Below are positions 1-6,881 of a DNA stretch of 11,658 nt, one piece after another. The notes below the pieces were generated by a model. The model worked only from the letters and a program-made list of their open reading frames with translations, was not told the origin of the DNA and did no database searches. Every line of letters starts with the position of its first letter. Position 1 is the stretch's first letter. Source of the stretch: Microcaldota archaeon (lineage in GTDB: Archaea > Micrarchaeota > Micrarchaeia > Anstonellales > Bilamarchaeaceae); assembly GCA_016180665.1 (NCBI GenBank), contig JACPAS010000098.1, forward strand, positions 1 to 11,658, read 5' to 3'. A program made the translations under genes and the position numbers.

Positions 1-914
1 CTTGGAAGGGATTTGTTGGAAGACATTCCGTATAAAATTCTCGAAGAACCGATGAGGATTATTAGAACAGTGTTTGAGGTTGCAAAAAGAGCAATTATTG
101 AGATTATGATGGATGCGTTTGGAATTGATTTTCCAACTGCCGAGGTTAAGGGTGCAGGACTTGAAGCCAGCTCTTCCCATGGAACAAGAAGAAGAATTGC
201 AATTGAGAGAAGAATATAAAGAACAGAGGAAATGACCAGAGAGATTATTACTGCCTGTGGAACAACAGTTTTGCTGTCTTTTACTTCTTCAGAAATGTTT
301 GCAATATACTCAAATCCTATGAATGCAAAGAAGATTACTCCAATTGCGGAGAAAATTCCGTGGAATCCTGCCGGGGGAAGTTCTGTGAGATTCAACTCCG
401 AGATTGTGTTCCCGCTCAGAAAAAATCCGATTATTATCACTGCAACCAGGCCCAGAGCTTCAATCACTGATGCAAAATTGTTGAACAGCACTGACTCTTT
501 TATTCCGATGTAATTGAGTGCAGAAAGAAGAATTATGAGACCGGCAGCATAGAGGTTTGCATCTCCACCAAGCATGTAGGAGAGATATCCTCCAAATGCA
601 AGTGCAACAACTGCCGCAGAGATTATTCCAATTATTACCATTGTCCAGCTTAGTATAAAAGAAAGAGACTCAATTCCGAATGCTTTTTTTGTATAAACAT
701 ATTCCGCTGCTTCTTTTGGAAACATGCTTGAGAGCTCTGCATAGCTTAACCCTGTAAAAACTGCAAGTATAGTTGCAAGTGCAAATGCGAGCCAGAGCAT
801 ATTTCCTGCAAGGGAAGCTCCAGTACCTATGAGTGCGTAAATTCCTGCTCCGAGAATAATCCCTACTCCGTATAGGACAAGTGTAATTAAAGTTAATTCT
901 TTTTTAAGTGCCAT
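1..914 (-). CDS. APC-superfamily amino-acid permease, 3' end cut off by window edge
   Basis: This is an open frame of 304 codons from ATG 914 down to the left edge with no stop, so the C-terminal part lies outside the window. It predicts a polytopic inner-membrane carrier that moves amino acids (or polyamines) by proton- or cation-coupled transport. Residues 16-32 hold the helix-breaking first-membrane-segment motif of APC carriers (GVGIILGAGIYALIGTG). Residues 195-213 hold the conserved FFAFIGFEYIANISEEVKD stretch, and residues 291-304 resemble the R-x-LYGM-x5-LP motif near the eighth membrane segment. About eight hydrophobic segments are visible; family members of roughly 400-500 residues have about twelve. 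The gene starts 5 nt after the msrB stop, and an AAGGATTG sequence overlapping the end of msrB could be its ribosome site, so it is probably co-transcribed with msrB. The substrate cannot be read from the sequence. Confidence 0.9.
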   Translation of the reverse strand, partial: MALKKELTLITLVLYGVGIILGAGIYALIGTGASLAGNMLWLAFALATILAVFTGLSYAELSSMFPKEAAEYVYTKKAFGIESLSFILSWTMVIIGIISAAVVALAFGGYLSYMLGGDANLYAAGLIILLSALNYIGIKESVLFNNFASVIEALGLVAVIIIGFFLSGNTISELNLTELPPAGFHGIFSAIGVIFFAFIGFEYIANISEEVKDSKTVVPQAVIISLVISSVLYILLSIAILLLVPWEELASSPAPLTSAVGKSIPNASIIISIIALFATSNTVLIILIGSSRILYGMSSNKSLP

Positions 915-919
915 AAGCT

Positions 920-1303
920 TCAATCCTTCTTAAATTCAAGAGAGCAAGAATTTATGCAGAAACGCTTTCCTGATGGACCATCATTGAATAAGTGACCAAG
1001 ATGGCCGCCGCATTTTTTGCATAAAACTTCTACTCTAACCATTCCGTAAGTTCGGTCTTCCTTTAATTCTATATTTTCTTTGTTTTTTGGATCTGAAAAG
1101 CTTGGCCAGCCAGTTCCTGAGTCAAATTTTGTATCTGAAGAAAAGAGTTCGGAACCACAGCCTGCACAAGTGTAAACTCCTTTTTCTTTATTTTTTAGAA
1201 GGCTACCAGTAAAAGGTAGTTCAGTTCCTTTTTCTCTTAAAATGCTGTATTGCTGCTGAGTTAGCTTTTTCTTCCACTCGGATTCTGATTTTGGCATTGA
1301 CAT
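920..1303 (-). CDS. msrB: Peptide-methionine (R)-S-oxide reductase MsrB
   Basis: A complete 127-residue single-domain MsrB, which reduces the R epimer of methionine sulfoxide in oxidised proteins. Visible family motifs are the two zinc-binding pairs CAGC (Cys46, Cys49) and CKKC (Cys95, Cys98), SGTGWPSF (62-69), GGHLGHLF (99-106), and the catalytic RFCINS with the nucleophile Cys116. There is no signal peptide, so it should be cytoplasmic. Position 64 is Thr where many MsrBs have the resolving Cys (SGCGWPSF), and an extra Cys120 follows the catalytic motif (INSC instead of the usual INSA). Either Cys120 or a free thiol could therefore complete the cycle. ATG 1303 is used; ATG 1297 (Met3) is equally possible. 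No Shine-Dalgarno is visible and the start may be leaderless, with the T-rich tract at 1319-1338 upstream. It lies between the DUF1761 gene and the permease. Confidence 0.95.
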   Translation of the reverse strand: MSMPKSESEWKKKLTQQQYSILREKGTELPFTGSLLKNKEKGVYTCAGCGSELFSSDTKFDSGTGWPSFSDPKNKENIELKEDRTYGMVRVEVLCKKCGGHLGHLFNDGPSGKRFCINSCSLEFKKD

Positions 1304-1318
1304 AGGTAGAATAAATAG

Positions 1319-1338
1319 AAAAAAAATAAAAAGGAAAA
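1319..1338 (-). terminator. Pyrimidine/U-rich tract after the DUF1761 gene
   Basis: On the minus strand, directly after the DUF1761 stop codon, there is a run almost entirely of T (CTTTTTATTTTTTTTC). Archaeal RNA polymerase terminates at such oligo-U tracts without needing a hairpin. The same tract lies about 26 nt before the msrB start and could instead, or also, act as a weak TATA box (TTTTTATT). Whether msrB is read from the DUF1761 promoter or its own is therefore open. Confidence 0.35.
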
Positions 1339-1340
1339 GG

Positions 1341-1751
1341 TTAAACCCACATCGTTAAGAGCACTGCTATTACTACAACTTCAACTAATTTGTGTCCTGC
1401 GTTCAGGAAATAAAGTTCCCATGGTTTTCCTTCCCACAAGACTGAACCGAGCATAAGAGTTGCCATAAAACCAAGCCAGACCCAAAAACCAACCATTGCA
1501 CCTTCAACTAAGGTTTTTGCCTCAGCATAATCAACAAAGTGAGAAAGCACATAAGCCATTACTAATGCACCTACAAATGCTAATATATACATTTGACCCA
1601 TGTTTCCTTTTGGCATATTTTTTTCAGAATAGCCCATTAGGCCCATCCATTTTTTTCCAAATAATGGACCATACCAAAGCATTCCCAAAACCATTGAAAG
1701 AACTGCTGCTCCAACAACTGCCAAATAGTTTATCTCAACTACCATTAACAT
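1341..1751 (-). CDS. DUF1761 family small membrane protein
   Basis: A 136-residue protein with four hydrophobic segments (about residues 8-27, 52-71, 81-102 and 115-135). The loop after the first segment, [19 protein letters not shown] (22-40), is the hallmark of DUF1761 (PF08570), whose biochemical role is unknown. Later aromatic-rich pieces (GFWVWLGF; the tail with NAGHKLVEV) also fit the family. The longest frame begins at GTG 1754, but ATG 1751 is preferred: the TTTAAATA element at 1775-1782 is centred 27.5 nt upstream, as expected for a leaderless archaeal mRNA. ATG 1745 is a further alternative. It is the first gene of the minus-strand group that continues with msrB 37 nt downstream, and it is divergent from the DUF3179 lipoprotein gene. 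No catalytic residues can be proposed. Confidence 0.85.
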   Translation of the reverse strand: MLMVVEINYLAVVGAAVLSMVLGMLWYGPLFGKKWMGLMGYSEKNMPKGNMGQMYILAFVGALVMAYVLSHFVDYAEAKTLVEGAMVGFWVWLGFMATLMLGSVLWEGKPWELYFLNAGHKLVEVVVIAVLLTMWV

Positions 1752-1768
1752 CACCGAAATTAATAATT

Positions 1769-1786
1769 CTTTAATATTTAAAAAAG
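1769..1786. promoter_or_regulatory. Bidirectional TATA element between DUF1761 and DUF3179 genes
   Basis: The stretch CTTTAATATTTAAAAAAG is nearly self-complementary and reads as TTTAAATA on the minus strand and TATTTAAA on the plus strand. The centre of this octamer (between 1778 and 1779) is 27.5 nt from ATG 1751 on the minus strand and 27.5 nt from ATG 1806 on the plus strand. A single TBP-binding site therefore fits leaderless starts in both directions, and the 54-nt spacer leaves no room for a second promoter of usual size. Confidence 0.6.
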
Positions 1787-1805
1787 TAGAAGTTCATAGT
1801 TTATT

Positions 1806-2810
1806 ATGGGAAAACCTTATTTAATCTCTTTTTTAATTTTCTTTTTGCTGGTTTCTGGTTGTACACAATCAAGTAGTTCTGCTGAAAAAGAGGATAACAA
1901 AACTAATAGTTTGAATTCCGAAAAAAATGAATTAGTCGAGAGCGGATTCTTGAAATTTGGTCTGAAAACTAATACTGCAAAGAGTTCAGTTGATCTTAAA
2001 AAGGTTTTGAATGGAGGACCTGTAAAGGATGGAATTCCTGCAATAAAAAATACAAAATTCACTTCGGTTGAAGATGCTGATCAAAGTATTAAGGATGATA
2101 TTAATGGAATTGTTTTTGGAGAAGAGGAAAAGAGGTTTTACCCTTATAATATTTTAGTGTGGCATGAGATCGTCAACGATAAGATTGATGGAAGGCCCGT
2201 TGCTATAACATTTTGCCCCTTGTGTGGGTCTGCAATAGTTTTTAGCAGAGAAGTTGAAGGAAAGGCTCTTGAATTCGGAGTTTCTGGGCTGCTCTACCAG
2301 TCTAATTTGCTTATGTATGATTCTGAAACTGAAAGTTTGTGGTCACAGGTTCGTGGAGAGGCAGTTGTTGGGAAGTACACCGGAACTAAGTTGGAAATGC
2401 TTAATAGCCAGATTATGACTTTTGGAGAATTTAAGAAAAAGTATACAAACGGATTAGTTTTGTCAACTGATACTGGCTATGGGAGAGATTATACGTTCTA
2501 CCCTTATGATGATTACGAATCTAATGAAGAGATATATTTTCCAGTTGATGAATTTGATTCAAGATTGCCGATAAAGGAAATTGTTTATGCTGTTCCTGTT
2601 GAAGGATCGGTTGCTGTTTTTCCACTTAAGAAAATAAAGAATGAGAAAGCGGGCAGTGTTCAGCTTGATGGGAAGAATTTAACTGTTAAAAATGTCGAAG
2701 GAGAATTAAAAGCAACATTTGATGGAGAAGAAATAGCAGGCTATTATGCAATGTATTTCTCAGTAGCAGTTCACAATAAAAACGTGGTTATTTGGAAGGG
2801 TGGTAATTAG
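1806..2810 (+). CDS. DUF3179 domain lipoprotein
   Basis: A 334-residue exported lipoprotein. Residues 5-19 form a hydrophobic signal ending in the lipobox LVSGC, so Cys19 should be lipidated and the rest displayed outside the cytoplasmic membrane. A Ser/Glu/Asn-rich linker (20-45) precedes the DUF3179 (PF11376) core. The core shows YPYNILVWHEIVND (112-125, His120), FCPLCGSAIVFSR (136-148, Cys137 and Cys140), FGVSGLLYQSNLLMYDS and ESLWSQ-x-RGEAVVGKYTG, all strong family signatures. The biochemical activity of DUF3179 is unknown; the conserved His and CPLC cysteines look able to bind a metal or do thiol chemistry, which is inference. The start ATG 1806 is leaderless under the bidirectional TATA element. 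It is divergent from the DUF1761/msrB group and is followed 55 nt later by the beta-propeller lipoprotein. Confidence 0.92.
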   Translation: MGKPYLISFLIFFLLVSGCTQSSSSAEKEDNKTNSLNSEKNELVESGFLKFGLKTNTAKSSVDLKKVLNGGPVKDGIPAIKNTKFTSVEDADQSIKDDINGIVFGEEEKRFYPYNILVWHEIVNDKIDGRPVAITFCPLCGSAIVFSREVEGKALEFGVSGLLYQSNLLMYDSETESLWSQVRGEAVVGKYTGTKLEMLNSQIMTFGEFKKKYTNGLVLSTDTGYGRDYTFYPYDDYESNEEIYFPVDEFDSRLPIKEIVYAVPVEGSVAVFPLKKIKNEKAGSVQLDGKNLTVKNVEGELKATFDGEEIAGYYAMYFSVAVHNKNVVIWKGGN

Positions 2811-2823
2811 GTTTTTACCTAAT
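2806..2823 (+). terminator. Hairpin across the DUF3179 stop codon
   Basis: ATTAGGT and ACCTAAT are perfect 7-bp inverted arms around a TTTT loop, and the left arm contains the TAG stop. The T-run lies in the loop rather than after the stem, so it is not a classical bacterial terminator. It could act as a weak termination or mRNA 3'-end element before the propeller gene, or be chance. Confidence 0.3.
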
Positions 2824-2865
2824 AAAATGAAATTTCTCTTATTTTGATTAGTTTATAAAACAATT

Positions 2866-4854
2866 ATGAAAAAAATTTACATTATTTTGGTTGGAATTGT
2901 AATTTTGCTTGCTGGATGCACTGGAATGAAGAAGACTAAGGAACCGCCAATAGAATTTGAAGGCGGTCTTTCTGACTTCGTAAATTTTTATAAATGGGGA
3001 TTCCAGAAAGATTCAGATAAAGTCTTGGGGAAAAATATTTCTGCTATTCCAAAATTTGATTCGTGTAATGAGTTAGCTGAATATCTTAAAAATAGTAATA
3101 AATATGGTAACAATTACAAATATTTTGGAACCGCTATGCCACTCTCAATTGATGCGGAGGCTGCAGATTCTACTTTATCCTATTCAAGTACAAATATTCA
3201 AGTAGAAGGAGTGGATGAAGCAGATATAGTTAAGACTGATGGGAATTACATTTATCTGATTTCTAAAAGCAGTCTCTACATTGTAAAAGCTTACCCTGCA
3301 GAAAAGGCAGAAATTCTTTCAAAAGTCGAATTAGAAGGAACACCATATGAATTGTTCATTGATGGAAATTCGCTCTTGGTTTTTACTAGTGACAATGAAG
3401 ATATATCTTATTATCAGGAAGGAACATACCCAGAACTCAGAATAATTAGATATCATAAATGGTTTACAAAAATAAAAGTCTACGACATTTCAAGCAGGGA
3501 AAAACCAAAACTGGCAAGATCAGTAGATTTTGAAGGCAATTATCTAGAGTCAAGAAAGATTGGATCTTATGTGTATTTTGTAATTCAAAACTATCCAACT
3601 TATGCGAAATATTATGTTTCTGAAAAAGCAGAGAATACACTACAAGTAGTAAACGCAACAGTACCTTGGTATAAAGACAGTAAGGGTTCAGATAGTTATG
3701 GGCCAATAGCGAACTGTACAGAAATAGGGTATTTACCTTCAAAACAAGCTAATAGTTTGACGGTTATTGGTTCAGTTTCTATGAAAGACTTTGATGAGGA
3801 TATTCAAAAGGAAGTAATTGCAACTTCAGGCCAGAATATATATGCATCAAAAGAAAACATTTACATTGCCCAGACTGATTATTGGGTTGGCAATGGATAT
3901 GGCTCTAATAAATATGAATCAAAAGAAAACACTCAGATTAGTAAGTTTTCTTTAGATGGAGGCGAGATCCATTATATTGGAGAAATGGAAGCTCCGGGTC
4001 ACATTCTCAATCAATTCTCAATGGATGAATTCGATGGTAATTTTAGAATTGCTACTACAGTTGGACAAGTAACCAGAGAAGGAAGTTACACCTCAAATAA
4101 TATTTATATTTTTGATGAAGACTTGGAAATGGTTGGTAAACTAGAAGATCTTGCACCAGGAGAAAAGATTTACTCTGCAAGATTTATGGGAAAAAAAGCA
4201 TATTTAGTTACTTTCAAAAAAGTAGATCCGCTTTTTGTTCTTGATTTGAGCAACCCAAAAAACCCAAAAGTTCTGGGAAAGTTAAAAATCCCAGGCTATT
4301 CAGATTATCTTCACCCAATTGATGAAAATCACTTAATTGGATTGGGCAAGGATACTGTTGAGGCAGAAGAAGGGGATTTTGCCTGGTACCAGGGAATAAA
4401 AATGGCAATATTTGATGTTTCTGATGTGGAGAAGCCAAAAGAAATGGATAAGGTAATTATCGGAGACCGCGGAACTGAGTCTTATGCACTTAATGATCAC
4501 AAGGCATTTCTTTATTCAAAGGATAAAAACCTGCTGGTAATTCCTGTTCTTCTTGCTGAAATAAGTGAGGAAGAGAAAGATTATGAGCGTGCAAATGCGT
4601 ATGGCGAATATGTTTTCCAAGGTGCGTATGTATACGAAGTTTTAACAGAAGATGGATTTAAATTGAAAGGAAGAATCAGCCATTATGAGACTGGTGATTT
4701 GTTCAAAAAATCAGGCAGTTATTTTTATGGGGATGGGAACAATATTAAAAGATCACTCTATATTGAAGATGCACTTTATACAATTTCAGATAATAAGCTA
4801 ATGGCAAGTTCACTGGATGATTTATCACTAATAAAGGAATTAAAACTTAATTAG
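2866..4854 (+). CDS. Beta-propeller domain lipoprotein (PF09826/COG4880 type)
   Basis: A 662-residue surface lipoprotein. Residues 1-18 (hydrophobic core, lipobox LLAGC, lipidated Cys18) anchor it outside the membrane. Family signatures of the secreted beta-propeller proteins distantly related to WD40 repeats are clear: STNIQVEGVDEADIVKTDGN (108-127), LAPGEKIYSARFMGKKAYLV (429-448), DPLFVLDLSNPKNPKVLGKL (454-473) and GYSDYLHPIDENHLIGLGKD (477-496). Repeating short strands ending in YDISS, FDVSD or DLSNP fit propeller blades. No enzyme active site is visible; such propellers generally bind proteins or ligands, so a sensing or adhesion role is inference. Scattered N-x-S/T sites (for example NIS at 57, NAT at 263, NCT at 283) could be glycosylated. 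The stop is 8 nt before the transmembrane ArsR-like gene, so the two are almost certainly one operon. No convincing TATA box or Shine-Dalgarno is seen at the start. Confidence 0.93.
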   Translation: MKKIYIILVGIVILLAGCTGMKKTKEPPIEFEGGLSDFVNFYKWGFQKDSDKVLGKNISAIPKFDSCNELAEYLKNSNKYGNNYKYFGTAMPLSIDAEAADSTLSYSSTNIQVEGVDEADIVKTDGNYIYLISKSSLYIVKAYPAEKAEILSKVELEGTPYELFIDGNSLLVFTSDNEDISYYQEGTYPELRIIRYHKWFTKIKVYDISSREKPKLARSVDFEGNYLESRKIGSYVYFVIQNYPTYAKYYVSEKAENTLQVVNATVPWYKDSKGSDSYGPIANCTEIGYLPSKQANSLTVIGSVSMKDFDEDIQKEVIATSGQNIYASKENIYIAQTDYWVGNGYGSNKYESKENTQISKFSLDGGEIHYIGEMEAPGHILNQFSMDEFDGNFRIATTVGQVTREGSYTSNNIYIFDEDLEMVGKLEDLAPGEKIYSARFMGKKAYLVTFKKVDPLFVLDLSNPKNPKVLGKLKIPGYSDYLHPIDENHLIGLGKDTVEAEEGDFAWYQGIKMAIFDVSDVEKPKEMDKVIIGDRGTESYALNDHKAFLYSKDKNLLVIPVLLAEISEEEKDYERANAYGEYVFQGAYVYEVLTEDGFKLKGRISHYETGDLFKKSGSYFYGDGNNIKRSLYIEDALYTISDNKLMASSLDDLSLIKELKLN

Positions 4855-4862
4855 GGTCAAAT

Positions 4863-5669
4863 ATGTTAATGGAAGAAGAAGTAACAGTCAGCAGAGAAAT
4901 GCTAAAAGCAATAGGTGCAGAAACAAGAATAGGTATATTAAAGGCATTAAAAGAGAGGCAGAAAACTCAGACTGAACTGGCAGATGAATTAAAACTTTCA
5001 ACACCCACAATTCTTGAGCATATCTCGCAATTAGAAAAAGCTGGATTAGTTGAACTGGTCGAGTCAGATAAAGAGAGAAAATGGAAATATTATAAACTTA
5101 CAAAAACAGGGGGGAAACTGGTTGACAGAAAGAGAATAAATGTTGTTATCCTGCTGGGTTCTAGCCTTTTGGTTGCATTAGGGGCACTTTATTCTATTAT
5201 TTCAACAGCTAAAAGTAGCACTCAGATTGCGGTACAAAAAGAAGTATTTGAAAAAATAGTTCCAGTTGCTTCAGAAACAACACAAATAGTATCAGAGGCA
5301 CCTAACCTAGTAGAAGCTTCGCAGGGAGTTTCAGAAACACCAGTAACCAGTGAGATTCCTAAGGTAGTTCCAGAGGCTGCAAAGAATTTTTTTGAATCTT
5401 CCAAAGAAATTGCGGATACTGTTTTTAATGAAACAGCAAAGAATATAACCAACATTACTGATTCAAAGAATATTACCAATATAACTGAAATTAAGGATAT
5501 TGCAGTTACCGGGGCATATAATAATATAACACAAATTGAAAACCTGACAAAAATTACGAAAACTATAAATGTTATCAACACTTTAATTCCAATTACTGAA
5601 ATAATTATTCTTGTATTTGCAGTCTTAATAGCCGGGGTATGTTTAGGCTATCTGATAAAAAATAGATAA
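4863..5669 (+). CDS. Membrane-anchored ArsR-like winged-helix regulator with sequon-rich outer domain
   Basis: A 268-residue protein in three parts. Residues 10-85 are an ArsR-type winged helix (LKAIGAETRIGILKALKE, then the recognition region LSTPTILEHISQLEKAGLVE, then a basic wing ERKWKYYKLT). Residues 92-114 form a membrane segment after a basic DRKR stop-transfer. Residues 115-244 should be outside, and residues 245-264 form a second membrane segment ending in KNR. The N-terminal HTH should therefore face the cytoplasm with a loop on the surface. Residues 189-229 carry seven N-x-T sequons, including the doubled motif NITNITDSKNITNIT. The start ATG 4863 follows the propeller stop by 8 nt; AGGG at 4853-4856 may be a weak ribosome site, and ATG 4869 is an alternative. 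The gene order suggests that the propeller lipoprotein is its extracellular partner. The ligand and DNA target are unknown. Its stop codon abuts that of the opposing sufS. Confidence 0.85.
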   Translation: MLMEEEVTVSREMLKAIGAETRIGILKALKERQKTQTELADELKLSTPTILEHISQLEKAGLVELVESDKERKWKYYKLTKTGGKLVDRKRINVVILLGSSLLVALGALYSIISTAKSSTQIAVQKEVFEKIVPVASETTQIVSEAPNLVEASQGVSETPVTSEIPKVVPEAAKNFFESSKEIADTVFNETAKNITNITDSKNITNITEIKDIAVTGAYNNITQIENLTKITKTINVINTLIPITEIIILVFAVLIAGVCLGYLIKNR

Positions 5670-6881
5670 TCAACTGTAAAGTTCATTGACTTTTAAAAGG
5701 ATCTCTTTAAATTTAGTTAAATCTTCTTCTGTATTATAAAGATAAGCGCTTAGGCGGACTGCACCTTCTTTTGCCCCAATTGCTTCCATTGCAGGCTGAG
5801 CGCAGAAGAAGCCGCTCCTAACTGCAATATTAAATTTATCAAGCATAAGCGCGACATCGTGAGGTTTTGCATTTTTCAAATTGAAGGATATTAGTGCTGA
5901 TTGTTTCTGCTCCTTAGACCCGTAGATTAGTGCACCTGCTTCTTCAAGAGCTCTAATTGCAACAGCTGCTAATTTTTTTTCATGCCCATTTATATTTTCC
6001 ATTCCAATTTTTTTCAGGTAATCACAAGCTACACCAAATCCTATTGCACCAGCATAGTTTTGAATTCCTGCTTCAAATTTTTCGTAATTTTCTAAAAATT
6101 CTGCTTTTTCCAAGGAAACAGTTTTTACAGTTCCACCGCCAAAAACTAGGGGTTTCATGCTTTTCTGTAAATCAGATTTTGCAACTAAACAACCTATTCC
6201 AGTTGGCCCAAGCATCTTATGGCCGGAAAAGCATAGAAAATCATAATCGTCTTTTTTGAAGTCTGTTTTTTGATGCGCAACTCCTTGTGCACCATCTATG
6301 CAAATAAAAGCCCCAGAATCATGAGCTATTTTTGCTATTTCCCCAGTTGGCTGTGAAGTTCCAAGAGTATTATTTGAACTGTTAGTCACTATCAATGCAG
6401 TGTTTGAATTTATTGCATCATTCCATTGATCAAGGGAGATTAAGCCTTCCGAATCGCATTCAAGGACTTTCAAATCAATTAAGTTCTTATTACGAAGGTT
6501 GAAAAGAGGAAGAAGAACAGAATGATGCTCAAGAACGGTTGTCACGATTTTTTTCTTTCCCAGCCTTGAAAAATCTAAGGAATTGATTGCAAGATTAAGG
6601 CCTTCGGTTGTATTCCTGGTAAAAATAACTTCTTTCTGGTTCGAATTAATAAATGAAGCAACTCTAGCTCTTGCAGAGTCCTGCGCCTCAGTTGCTTTTC
6701 TTCCTAATGAATGGGAACTTCGGCTTGCACATGCAGAAACGTTTTCATAATAGTCTAATTCAGCTGTAATTACCTGCTTTGGTTTAAGAGAAGTGCACGC
6801 ACTATCTAAATAAACCCAGTTTTGGTTTTTCTGAAAAAATGGAAAATCTTCTTTTATTTTGTTCGCGTCCAATTTAATCAC
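5670..6881 (-). CDS. sufS: SufS/CsdA-type (group II) cysteine desulfurase
   Basis: A 403-residue PLP-dependent class V aminotransferase-fold enzyme expected to convert L-cysteine to alanine plus enzyme-bound persulfide for Fe-S or other sulfur products. Seen in order: WVYLDSACTSLKP (22-34), RNTTEGLNL (89-97), LEHHS (117-121, PLP-stacking His), SSNNTLGT (168-175), ICIDGAQG (193-200, PLP-contacting Asp196 and Gln199), SGHKMLGPTGIG (219-230, Schiff-base Lys222), RSGFFCAQP (355-363, catalytic Cys360) and RLSAYLYNTEED (376-387). The usual HH before the catalytic Cys is FF here, which is unusual. The start is GTG 6881; an in-frame TGA lies directly upstream, so no longer start is possible. It overlaps the thioredoxin-like gene by 8 nt, implying translational coupling. 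No SufBCD, SufE or IscU gene is in the window, so the acceptor is unknown. Confidence 0.9.
   Translation of the reverse strand: MIKLDANKIKEDFPFFQKNQNWVYLDSACTSLKPKQVITAELDYYENVSACASRSSHSLGRKATEAQDSARARVASFINSNQKEVIFTRNTTEGLNLAINSLDFSRLGKKKIVTTVLEHHSVLLPLFNLRNKNLIDLKVLECDSEGLISLDQWNDAINSNTALIVTNSSNNTLGTSQPTGEIAKIAHDSGAFICIDGAQGVAHQKTDFKKDDYDFLCFSGHKMLGPTGIGCLVAKSDLQKSMKPLVFGGGTVKTVSLEKAEFLENYEKFEAGIQNYAGAIGFGVACDYLKKIGMENINGHEKKLAAVAIRALEEAGALIYGSKEQKQSALISFNLKNAKPHDVALMLDKFNIAVRSGFFCAQPAMEAIGAKEGAVRLSAYLYNTEEDLTKFKEILLKVNELYS

Noticed and set aside
13..513. Two plus-strand ORFs of 68 and 93 codons at the left edge
   Set aside because: The minus strand here is a continuous 304-codon APC permease with several family motifs; the plus-strand frames are shadows of it.
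1752..1754. GTG 1754 as the DUF1761 start
   Set aside because: ATG 1751 fits the TATA spacing equally to the divergent gene and is the more usual codon.
2852..2860. TTTATAAAA as the TATA box of the beta-propeller gene
   Set aside because: It is only about 10 nt before ATG 2866, so the start site would fall inside the gene and remove the lipobox. The true promoter, or read-through from the DUF3179 gene, is unresolved.
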